Shown here: positions 1-4,186 of the stretch, piece after piece
How positions within the stretch are numbered: position 1 is the stretch's first letter
Layout of the letters: every line of letters starts with the position of its first letter
DNA from: Candidatus Levybacteria bacterium RIFCSPLOWO2_12_FULL_37_14
GTDB taxonomy: Bacteria > Patescibacteriota > Microgenomatia > Levybacterales > UBA12049
DNA length: 7,021 bases
Assembly: GCA_001782645.1 (NCBI GenBank)
Contig: MFPH01000050.1
Coordinates: 1 to 7,021 of the forward strand
Direction: 5' to 3'
The notes under the pieces: model-generated
What the model was told of the DNA's origin: nothing
The model's input: only the letters and a program-made list of their open reading frames with translations
The model's database searches: none
Program-made: the position numbers and the translations under genes

Positions 1-57
1 ATCTTGCTCAAAGAGTTCCCAGACTAATGTAATTTTAGTTAATTGATTCACTTCCAT
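1..57 (-). CDS. N-terminus of a putative transposase (partial, cut by window edge)
   Basis: On the minus strand an ATG at 57-55 opens a frame that stays open to base 1 (19 codons), reading MEVNQLTKITLVWELFEQD. The short stretch resembles from memory the start of the helix-turn-helix domain of IS481-like transposases in Candidate Phyla Radiation genomes, where a WEL(Y/F)EQG motif precedes the recognition helices. That is family recall on 19 residues, not a domain match. No Shine-Dalgarno sequence is visible upstream. If correct, the upstream A/T-rich stretch at about 69-100 could contain one terminal inverted repeat of the insertion sequence, but the other end is outside the window. It could equally be a chance open frame. 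Confidence 0.42.
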   Translation of the reverse strand, partial: MEVNQLTKITLVWELFEQD

Positions 58-102
58 ATTGTACTAGAAGTGTCGGATATTAAACTTTAATTAAGCGACC
101 TC

Positions 103-131
103 TTGACCTTTTATCTTAAAAAGCTTATATT
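103..131 (+). promoter_or_regulatory. Sigma70-like promoter of repeat copy A
   Basis: TTGACC at 103-108 and TATATT at 126-131 are separated by exactly 17 bases. Six bases later comes the AGGTG that opens repeat copy A, so the expected start site, seven bases after the -10 box, is A138. The same TATATT-six bases-AGGTG arrangement occurs at copies B and C, which makes this stronger than an isolated promoter guess in A/T-rich DNA. Confidence 0.6.
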
Positions 132-137
132 TTTATT

Positions 138-215
138 AGGTGTTCTTAGTAAAAAAAGAAGTTGGGAATAGGGGATGACTGGGACATACCCGCGTTTTTA
201 CGACAAAGGAATTAA
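138..215 (+). repeat. Repeat copy A: promoter-linked structured leader or small RNA
   Basis: First of three direct copies of an element of about 80 bases. It opens with AGGTGTT, passes through an A-rich stretch, then TGGGAATAGGGGAT, a CCCGCGTTTTT segment and a tail with AAAGGAATTAA. Visible pairing: GGGGATG (171-177) with CATACCC (185-191), six of seven pairs, seven-base loop; and TAAAAA (150-155) with TTTTTA (195-200) as an outer stem. The AAAGGA tail resembles a ribosome binding site. Unlike copy B, the triplet at the start-codon position is ATT (219-221), not ATG, so this copy may be a stand-alone RNA or the leader of a decayed gene. Confidence 0.65.
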
Positions 216-400
216 ACTATTTCTACTTTAGATTGTCTTATCAATTTTTCTGAGGACCGTCCCCAAAGTATTTGTCCTATAACCAACAACAAATTCCCTC
301 TTCTTGGGAAATTTCGTCAAGTGATGATATTTAGATTTCTTAAACAGTCCAAACATATCGAGAGCATTTTAACAGATAAGGGGATTAAACTCAAAAGAGC
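216..400. other. Gene-poor stretch with one stem-loop
   Basis: No convincing gene. A plus-strand frame is open from 216 to the TAG at 402-404, but it lacks an ATG where copy A would need one; its only ATG (about 330) is internal and has no ribosome binding site. AAATTCCC (291-298) can pair with GGGAAATTT (306-314) around a seven-base loop, with one bulge. There is no adjacent T-run on either strand, so a terminator for the convergent dehydrogenase gene is unproven. A GAGGACCGTCCCC motif at 253-264 resembles palindromic tips of REP or IS200-type elements, without a visible partner. Confidence 0.5.
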
Positions 401-1354
401 TTAGGGGTTTACAATATTTTCAGGTTTGCCTTTTAAGAAAGCCTCAATGTTCTGTATAAAAATTCTCTTTCTATTTTCTGCTGCCTCTTTGCTTACATAG
501 GCAATCGGTGGATAAATGATACAGTTTTTATATTTTGAAAGTTTTTCTATATCTTCTTTTACCATCTCATCAGAATGGTCAAGAATAAACGTAATATCTT
601 TGTTTTTTAATCTTTGTTCCAAGCCAGAAATATCAACTAATTCCATAGGTGCTGTATTTATGATAATTGCTCCGCTTTTAACTTTTTGAAACACCTTCTT
701 GTTAAAAATTTTCTCTGTGTCCTTTGTTTGAGCAAGATTAATGGAAATAATATCTGCTTTTGAAGTTAGATTTTCAAATGTTTCATATCTTACGCCTCTT
801 TTCTCGAAATTATTTTTTCTATTTTTGGACCAATATCTGACATCTGCTCCAAATCCAAAAGCTATTTCTGCAACTCTTTGTCCAATTGTTCCTAATCCCA
901 CAACTCCAAAGATTTTGTCTTTAATTTCTGTTGCGGTAATTCCAACTTCTGAATAGTTTCCTGATTTTCCTCTTCTTTTGCCTTCTTCGAGGCCTCTTAT
1001 ATGTTCTAAAATTGCAGCAATGACAAATTCGGCAACTGACTCCGTACTATAGCCTTTGAGATTGGAAACAACTACTTTCTTTTTCTTAGCATGTAGAACG
1101 TCAATTTTTCCAAAGGCCGTTGCTAATACTCCGATGTATTTTAATTGAGGAGCGCTATCTATATCTTCTTTTACAATATTTGTTCCAAAGGCAACAAGAA
1201 GACAATCTGTATCGGCTAATTCTTTTCTTAATTTGGGATAATCTTTGGGTACGAAAGTTAGTTTATTTCCTAAAATCTCTATTTTTTTCCAAGATTGGAA
1301 ATCTAGATTCTTTGTCCTGTCTATATTATATGCAATGATTTTTTTGAATTTCAT
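401..1354 (-). CDS. D-isomer-specific 2-hydroxyacid dehydrogenase family protein, catalytically degenerate
   Basis: A 317-residue protein, normal length for the D-2-hydroxyacid dehydrogenase family, which uses NAD(P)H to interconvert 2-oxoacids and D-2-hydroxyacids in the cytoplasm. The N-terminal catalytic half shows the family pattern SAPQLKYIGV (67-76) and NLKGYSTESVAEF (98-110). A Rossmann NAD-binding domain follows with GLGTIG at 153-158. Family landmarks continue: the INTA strand at 232-235 and a LDHSDE block (258-263) where LDVxxxE is usual. Oddities: the catalytic arginine of the usual NTARG motif is proline (P236 in NTAPM), and the catalytic histidine of the usual PHIA motif is proline (P283 in PPIAY); an acidic residue is retained near E263. 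The fold is clear but normal dehydrogenase chemistry is doubtful; substrate unknown. Start ATG at 1354 has a promoter-like site upstream but only a weak purine stretch as ribosome binding site. Convergent with nothing obvious downstream. Confidence 0.9.
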   Translation of the reverse strand: MKFKKIIAYNIDRTKNLDFQSWKKIEILGNKLTFVPKDYPKLRKELADTDCLLVAFGTNIVKEDIDSAPQLKYIGVLATAFGKIDVLHAKKKKVVVSNLKGYSTESVAEFVIAAILEHIRGLEEGKRRGKSGNYSEVGITATEIKDKIFGVVGLGTIGQRVAEIAFGFGADVRYWSKNRKNNFEKRGVRYETFENLTSKADIISINLAQTKDTEKIFNKKVFQKVKSGAIIINTAPMELVDISGLEQRLKNKDITFILDHSDEMVKEDIEKLSKYKNCIIYPPIAYVSKEAAENRKRIFIQNIEAFLKGKPENIVNP

Positions 1355-1380
1355 ATCTTCGAATAGATCTATCTAACTTG

Positions 1381-1409
1381 ATTATATAAAGACATGCTGA
1401 ATTAAGCAA
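1381..1409 (-). promoter_or_regulatory. Promoter of the dehydrogenase-family gene
   Basis: Read on the minus strand, TTGCTT (1409-1404) and TATAAT (1386-1381) are spaced by 17 bases. The -10 box is a perfect consensus. A start site about seven bases downstream would give a leader of roughly 20 bases before the ATG at 1354. The site lies back to back with the weaker plus-strand promoter for the small gene at 1457. Confidence 0.55.
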
Positions 1410-1417
1410 GTAAAAAT

Positions 1418-1446
1418 TTGCTTTTTCCTGTCTTCTATGTTATCCT
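1418..1446 (+). promoter_or_regulatory. Possible promoter of the small gene at 1457
   Basis: TTGCTT (1418-1423) and TATCCT (1441-1446) are 17 bases apart. The -10 box matches consensus at only four of six positions. A start site at about 1453 would leave a near-leaderless transcript for the ATG at 1457, consistent with the lack of any Shine-Dalgarno sequence there. Confidence 0.3.
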
Positions 1447-1456
1447 CGCTTTCTAT

Positions 1457-1732
1457 ATGCCAGAATTTGAAGTAACAGAGGAACAAGCAAAAGCTATTAG
1501 AAAATGGGCAGATAAAAGAGGACAGCAAGTTGTTTCAGGTACCATTGATAAATTAGGTTCTCTGAACATAATCAATAAAGACCCTTTATTAATTATGGGA
1601 ATAGGATTTAAAAATATTGAGGGCGCTGCTGTTTCATGTAGCGATGTTCTTACGAGCAAGAAGGTAGTTACTCGTATGAAAGCTAGTAAAACACTGCTTA
1701 GAGTTGTTCCAAGCATAGCCCAAGTCCGTTAA
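1457..1732 (+). CDS. Hypothetical protein, 91 residues
   Basis: I do not recognise this protein. I chose ATG at 1457 (MPEFEVTEEQ...). A TTG at 1418 would add 13 hydrophobic residues encoded by what looks like the promoter. The first third is charged and probably helical (EEQAKAIRKWADKRG). The middle has a glycine-rich hydrophobic stretch (LLIMGIGFKNIEGAAV), and the C-terminus is basic (KKVVTRMKASK). There is no signal peptide, no membrane span long enough to be convincing, and only one cysteine. It diverges from the dehydrogenase-family gene and is followed by a stem-loop overlapping its stop codon. An opposite-strand open frame covers much the same span but has a poor composition and no promoter, so I take the plus strand as real. 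No function can be assigned. Confidence 0.65.
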   Translation: MPEFEVTEEQAKAIRKWADKRGQQVVSGTIDKLGSLNIINKDPLLIMGIGFKNIEGAAVSCSDVLTSKKVVTRMKASKTLLRVVPSIAQVR

Positions 1733-1763
1733 CTTGGCTAACAATTATTGACTTTTCTTTTTT
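1716..1763 (+). terminator. Possible terminator of the 91-residue gene
   Basis: TAGCC-C-AAGT (1716-1725) pairs with ACTTGGCTA (1732-1740): nine pairs with one bulged C and a six-base loop, with the TAA stop codon in loop and stem. T-rich sequence (1752-1763) follows about eleven bases later rather than immediately, so this is not a classic intrinsic terminator. TAACAATT (1739-1746) can also pair with AATTGTTA (1765-1772), a mutually exclusive fold around the T-rich stretch. Confidence 0.35.
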
Positions 1764-1776
1764 CAATTGTTATACT
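1748..1776 (+). promoter_or_regulatory. Upstream promoter reading into repeat copy B and the 1891 gene
   Basis: TTGACT (1748-1753) and TATACT (1771-1776) are spaced by 17 bases, each matching the sigma70 consensus at five of six positions. Expected start is about 1783. A second -10 box, TATATT at 1799-1804, sits six bases before the AGGTG of copy B as in copies A and C. Its position-matched -35 box (TTTCTT, 1776-1781) is poor. Tandem promoters are therefore possible here. Confidence 0.55.
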
Positions 1777-1810
1777 TTCTTTGGAGTCCTAAAAAATATA
1801 TATTTCGACC

Positions 1811-1890
1811 AGGTGTTTAAGTGAGAAAGGAAGCTGGGAATAGGGGATGACTGGGACATCCCCGCGTTCTTAAGGCAGAGGAATTAATTT
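1811..1890 (+). repeat. Repeat copy B: 80-base structured leader ending at a start codon
   Basis: The copy with the clearest role. It starts with AGGTG six bases after TATATT (1799-1804) and ends at the base before the ATG at 1891. GGGGATG (1843-1849) and CATCCCC (1857-1863) form a perfect seven-pair hairpin with loop ACTGGGA. TGAGAA (1822-1827) pairs with TTCTTA (1867-1872) as the outer stem, including a G-C pair where copy A has A-T. The tail contains AGAGGA (1877-1882), a good Shine-Dalgarno sequence about nine bases before the ATG and the best in the window. The element thus supplies the -10 box, leader and ribosome binding site for the downstream gene. No known riboswitch class is recognised. 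Confidence 0.75.
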
Positions 1891-2250
1891 ATGGCAGTAG
1901 AATTAACAAATGGACTAAAATACTTAGATCAAAGAAAACTTTATGGTTTAAAACCTGATGAACAGATTATATGTTCCAGAACTTACAGTCAAGGATGGAG
2001 AAGCAGGCGTATTCTTCAGAAAGAGATAGGAGTTTCTTCGGAATTTAATAAGGCACACCAAGAAGCAGTTGAAACAGCGAGAAGAATTGAAGCTGGTCCG
2101 AAAGTTGATCCAATAGCAGAAGGACTAGGGTCAATGTCTTCAGAGCAAGAGCTTCAAGGATGCTTTAAGGATATCAGGGTTGTAGTTATGAAGGATGTCG
2201 TTGCGGGACACAGGATGAAAGGTTTTACTTTAATCGGCGTCCAAAGATAA
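1891..2250 (+). CDS. Hypothetical protein, 119 residues, behind repeat leader B
   Basis: I do not recognise this protein. The ATG at 1891 is fixed by the AGAGGA ribosome binding site in repeat copy B. The sequence is soluble and charged: an N-terminal part with a tyrosine/leucine-rich segment (LKYLDQRKLYGL), an arginine-rich stretch around residues 30-42 (SRTYSQGWRSRRIL), a helical central part (KAHQEAVETARRIE), and a C-terminal hydrophobic strand-like region (DIRVVVMKDVVAG, then FTLIGVQR). No signal peptide, membrane span or metal-binding cysteine cluster is seen. The next gene starts 11 bases after its stop in the same direction, so the two are probably co-transcribed. A small nucleic-acid-binding role is conceivable from the basic stretch but is not supported by a motif. 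Confidence 0.75.
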   Translation: MAVELTNGLKYLDQRKLYGLKPDEQIICSRTYSQGWRSRRILQKEIGVSSEFNKAHQEAVETARRIEAGPKVDPIAEGLGSMSSEQELQGCFKDIRVVVMKDVVAGHRMKGFTLIGVQR

Positions 2251-2261
2251 ATATTCTTCTT

Positions 2262-2792
2262 ATGGTTGAATCGACAGGAGCATACGGACCATGGTTTGAA
2301 TGGCAGAGGTCAAAGCTTAAAAGTGCAGGGGAAGTTCAACCAGACTCCAATCGATTGGCTTATCAAAAAGAATGTCAAAGGATATTTATGGGATTATCGG
2401 TTATGAATCATGCCATGGAAGATGGAATTGGAATCCGTGTCAATACTCCTGAAATGGGAGACGGTTTAATACTTAAAGAAACTTTTAAAGATTGGGATGT
2501 TACCTATAGAGACCAATTAGTGCTTAATGCATTTCTAGTAACCTCCAATGCTGTATTTAAAATAAATAATCTAACGCCTAAGGCTTTGGAAAAAGCTGAA
2601 AAGGCAGAAGTAAACTGTAGATTAAGAAGATTGGAAATGGTCAGCGATAAAATATGGATGAGGGATATTTTTCTTGATGATAAACGTCAAGACGCGAAAT
2701 TACTCGATAGAGCAATTAGGCGGTCCGTTGAGTCTGCAAAGAAAAAAGTCGGTTCGCAGAAATATGCTGCAAATCTTGCCCGCTTCAATTAA
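2262..2792 (+). CDS. Hypothetical protein, 176 residues, second gene of the B transcript
   Basis: I do not recognise this protein. ATG at 2262 is 11 bases after the upstream stop and has no Shine-Dalgarno sequence, so translation may depend on coupling to the upstream gene. The N-terminus is aromatic-rich (GAYGPWFEWQR). The middle mixes helices and short strands (RIFMGLSVMNHAMEDGIGIRV). The C-terminal half is predominantly charged and looks alpha-helical (KALEKAEKAEVNCRLRRLEM, then LLDRAIRRSVESAKKK), with a basic tail. No catalytic signature, secretion signal or membrane span is visible. Its pairing with the 1891 gene behind the same leader suggests a shared task, which is inference only. It is followed by an inverted-repeat-rich spacer and a weak terminator. 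Confidence 0.75.
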   Translation: MVESTGAYGPWFEWQRSKLKSAGEVQPDSNRLAYQKECQRIFMGLSVMNHAMEDGIGIRVNTPEMGDGLILKETFKDWDVTYRDQLVLNAFLVTSNAVFKINNLTPKALEKAEKAEVNCRLRRLEMVSDKIWMRDIFLDDKRQDAKLLDRAIRRSVESAKKKVGSQKYAANLARFN

Positions 2793-2822
2793 TTTTAGAA
2801 TTTTATCTCAGCTTCAAAACCA

Positions 2823-2956
2823 CGTCGCAATATAAGTATTTTGTACGACGCGATGGGTACTTGACAAGTATCTTGCAAAGATCGATAATCCTCTTAGATA
2901 CTTCATTTTAAGCAGTCTGCTTAATGAAACGTGCGAAGTTCGCACTTCCTTAAGTG
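2823..2956. repeat. Cluster of short inverted repeats between convergent genes
   Basis: At least five palindromes are packed here: CGTCG/CGACG (2823-2827, 2846-2850); TACTTG-A-CAAGTA (2858-2870); AAGTATCT/AGATACTT (2866-2873, 2896-2903); TTAAGCAG-T-CTGCTTAA (2908-2924), extendable past a two-base bulge; and GTGCGAA-G-TTCGCAC (2931-2945). CACTT-CCTT-AAGTG (2943-2956) and GAAGT-TCGC-ACTTC (2935-2948) overlap the last one, so several folds compete. AAGTAT or its complement recurs through the spacer. No coding frame is evident. It may act as bidirectional transcription stop, be remnants of small palindromic elements, or be binding sites for a dimeric protein. Confidence 0.6.
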
Positions 2957-2974
2957 GATAGTTACAGTAGATTG

Positions 2975-2994
2975 CTTCGAGTGAAGTATTTTTT
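2975..2994 (+). terminator. Weak intrinsic terminator after the unknown gene pair
   Basis: CTTC (2975-2978) and GAAG (2983-2986) form a four-pair stem with a GAGT loop, followed by TA and six T residues (2989-2994). The stem is short, but the position between the plus-strand pair and the convergent DUF3800 gene fits, and the T-run overlaps the DUF3800 stop codon. Confidence 0.4.
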
Positions 2995-3736
2995 ATAAGT
3001 ATCTAGTTCCACTATTTTTAGTATAAAATTTTCTATTGCATATGTCGTGTATTGCTCCGATTTTATCTTTTATAATTTCATAATAATTTCTTTTACCATT
3101 TTCGCATACTTGATAAATAACATGAGCAATATAATCAGCAATTTGTAAACCTCCATGAGTATAATGTGGATTGTGTTGATAATTAAGAGTGATGTTTGAT
3201 TTTAGCTTAGGATGAGTTCGTACATATTCAAGCCTACTGCTTTCAACCTCTGTTACTAACCCATTTCTTAGTTGTAGCTTACTATCTTTTCTTGAGAAAA
3301 TAATTTCAGTGTTGGGAACTTGATGAATTAGGTTTCTCAATAGTTGTCCCGCCATTACTCCATATAATTTGCCTGGATTTTGCTGTAATGGGACATGACA
3401 CTTTAATTTTTCCACTATTAAGACATCTATTCTTACATCTAAAGTTGTAATAAAAGCTAAAAACTTTTCTTTTACTTGAGGATAATCTGTTTGTGCATGA
3501 AATGAATCTAGACCATACGCAGTAGAGAAAATACTTAAAAGAGAGCTGTCTTTGAGTAGACTTAGCCTAAATTCAGTAACTTTTTGTTGCAATGTTAATT
3601 GGTCGTTTGAACGTATAGCGGAGAGAACCAAAAACTTTGTTGCTTTTCCATTCAATACCAAATTCGTTCCTTTTGAGGAGTAAATCTCAGGCTTACCCGA
3701 TTCATCAAAAAATATATATTGAGCATTTGGTTTCAT
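2993..3736 (-). CDS. DUF3800 domain protein
   Basis: A 247-residue protein from the ATG at 3736; a TTG at 3754 in frame would give 253 residues but has no ribosome binding site and falls within the predicted promoter. Motifs match the DUF3800 family: YIFFDESG (7-14) on the first strand, a FHA tripeptide (79-81), GKLYG (122-126) and LQIADYIA (197-204) near the C-terminus. The family is thought to have an RNase H-like fold, with the aspartates of DESG and QIAD as candidate metal-binding residues; its biochemical function is not established. DUF3800 genes are frequent in mobile and defence-rich regions. The length is usual, with no sign of truncation. It is convergent with the unknown gene pair and divergent from repeat copy C. 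A nuclease role would be inference. Confidence 0.88.
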   Translation of the reverse strand: MKPNAQYIFFDESGKPEIYSSKGTNLVLNGKATKFLVLSAIRSNDQLTLQQKVTEFRLSLLKDSSLLSIFSTAYGLDSFHAQTDYPQVKEKFLAFITTLDVRIDVLIVEKLKCHVPLQQNPGKLYGVMAGQLLRNLIHQVPNTEIIFSRKDSKLQLRNGLVTEVESSRLEYVRTHPKLKSNITLNYQHNPHYTHGGLQIADYIAHVIYQVCENGKRNYYEIIKDKIGAIHDICNRKFYTKNSGTRYL

Positions 3737-3744
3737 ATTAGATG

Positions 3745-3773
3745 AGTCTATCAAAGGAAAAGCTTAATGTAAA
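3745..3773 (-). promoter_or_regulatory. Promoter of the DUF3800 gene
   Basis: On the minus strand TTTACA (3773-3768) and TAGACT (3750-3745) are 17 bases apart. Only eight bases lie between the -10 box and the ATG at 3736, so the transcript would be essentially leaderless, which fits the absence of a Shine-Dalgarno sequence. The -35 box is eight bases from that of the divergent copy C promoter. Confidence 0.45.
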
Positions 3774-3780
3774 ATGATTA

Positions 3781-3809
3781 TTGATTTGTGAAATAAAAAA
3801 GTCTATATT
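3781..3809 (+). promoter_or_regulatory. Sigma70-like promoter of repeat copy C
   Basis: TTGATT (3781-3786) and TATATT (3804-3809) are 17 bases apart, and six bases later AGGTG begins copy C, giving an expected start at A3816. The geometry is identical to copy A. Confidence 0.6.
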
Positions 3810-3815
3810 ATCCTT

Positions 3816-3895
3816 AGGTGTTTTTAGTAAGAAAAGAAGATGGGAATAGGGGATACATGGGACATTCCCGCGTTTTTGAGGCAAAGGAACTAATC
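3816..3895 (+). repeat. Repeat copy C: promoter-linked structured leader or small RNA
   Basis: Third direct copy. The opening AGGTGTTTTTAGTAA and the TGGGAATAGGGGAT block match copy A closely; the loop differs (ACAT where A and B have GACT). GGGGAT (3849-3854) can pair with ATTCCC (3864-3869), with one G-T wobble. GGGAAT (3842-3847) pairs with the same ATTCCC perfectly, an alternative fold. The outer stem TAAGAA (3828-3833) with TTTTTG (3873-3878) keeps six pairs by using wobbles. The tail has AAAGGAA (3883-3889), but no start codon follows at the spacing seen in copy B. The downstream half copy and ileS leader begin just after. Confidence 0.65.
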
Positions 3896-3901
3896 AAAAA
3901 A

Positions 3902-3954
3902 GGGACTTCGCTTCGGCTACAGCCCGCGTTTCTAAGACAGGGAAATTAATTTTT
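3902..3954 (+). repeat. Half copy D of the repeat, rearranged
   Basis: From CCCGCG at 3923-3928 through TTTCTAAGACAGGGAAATTA to the T-run at 3954, this matches the 3' half of copies A-C with a few substitutions and no gaps. The 5' half is missing. Its place is taken by an unrelated segment with CTTCGCTTCGGCTACAGC, although a GGG (3902-3904) still faces the CCC (3923-3925) as in the hairpin of the complete copies. It lies a few bases after copy C, suggesting tandem duplication followed by deletion or replacement. Confidence 0.5.
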
Positions 3955-3963
3955 CCTCCTCTC

Positions 3964-3992
3964 TTGATACTGCCTCTTTTTTGAATTATACT
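3964..3992 (+). promoter_or_regulatory. Distal promoter candidate for ileS
   Basis: TTGATA (3964-3969) and TATACT (3987-3992) are 17 bases apart, both five of six to consensus. The expected start near 3999 would give a leader of about 188 bases containing two sizeable stem-loops before the ileS ATG. Confidence 0.5.
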
Positions 3993-4027
3993 CCTCTGCT
4001 TTCAAAATACAAATTTATAATACCCAA

Positions 4028-4092
4028 CGTAGCTTTGAATTTTGAACAATATAATTTTCAATGGTAATCCCATTATCATTTTGAAAGCTACG
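4028..4092 (+). promoter_or_regulatory. Long stem-loop in the ileS leader
   Basis: CGTAGCTTT (4028-4036) and AAAGCTACG (4084-4092) are perfect nine-base complements. They enclose an inner hairpin AATGG-TAATC-CCATT (4060-4074). No T-run follows, so it is not an intrinsic terminator. There is no AGGGTGG-type T-box antiterminator motif, so it is not a recognisable T-box despite lying before an aminoacyl-tRNA synthetase gene. It could be a regulatory leader or a relic of a small palindromic element. Confidence 0.45.
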
Positions 4093-4110
4093 GACGTATA
4101 TACCAAATTA

Positions 4111-4140
4111 TTGCAAATTCAAAGTGGAGTGGTATACAAT
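4111..4140 (+). promoter_or_regulatory. Proximal promoter candidate for ileS
   Basis: TTGCAA (4111-4116) and TACAAT (4135-4140) are 18 bases apart; TATACA (4133-4138) offers a 16-base alternative. Start near 4147 would give a leader of about 40 bases carrying only the 4150-4178 hairpin. Position 4147 is also the A of an ATG that opens a 17-codon frame overlapping the ileS start. Confidence 0.4.
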
Positions 4141-4149
4141 AAGTTAATG

Positions 4150-4178
4150 TTTACCCCGTACCTTGATTGCGGGTTAAA
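4150..4178 (+). promoter_or_regulatory. Hairpin just upstream of the ileS start codon
   Basis: TTTACCCCG (4150-4158) pairs with CGGGTTAAA (4170-4178): eight of nine pairs with a C-T mismatch and an 11-base loop. It ends eight bases before the ATG at 4187, where a ribosome binding site would normally be; no Shine-Dalgarno sequence is visible in its place. It could influence ribosome access. Confidence 0.45.
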
Positions 4179-4186
4179 TATCGTTT

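Noticed and set aside
160..186. G-quadruplex in the repeat
   Set aside because: Each copy has only three runs of three or more G in the segment, one short of an intramolecular quadruplex, and one run pairs well with the CCC arm.
1453..1716. Minus-strand open frame of 87 codons
   Set aside because: It is antisense to the 91-residue gene, has an unconvincing composition and no promoter or ribosome binding site.
1811..1890. Repeat as a T-box, fluoride, ZTP or preQ1 riboswitch
   Set aside because: The element shares fragments such as GGGGATG or CCGCG with some of these, but lacks their defining conserved segments and overall architecture.
1891..2792. The two unknown genes as one frameshifted gene
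   Set aside because: The first ends with a normal stop and the second has its own ATG after an 11-base gap; nothing in either sequence suggests a split domain.
138..3895. Repeats as a CRISPR array or integron attC sites
   Set aside because: Copies are 1.7-2.0 kb apart with genes on both strands between them, without regular spacers; no paired attC core sites or integrase are visible.
3999..4186. T-box riboswitch before ileS
   Set aside because: No AGGGTGG-type antiterminator motif and no terminator stem followed by a T-run in the leader.
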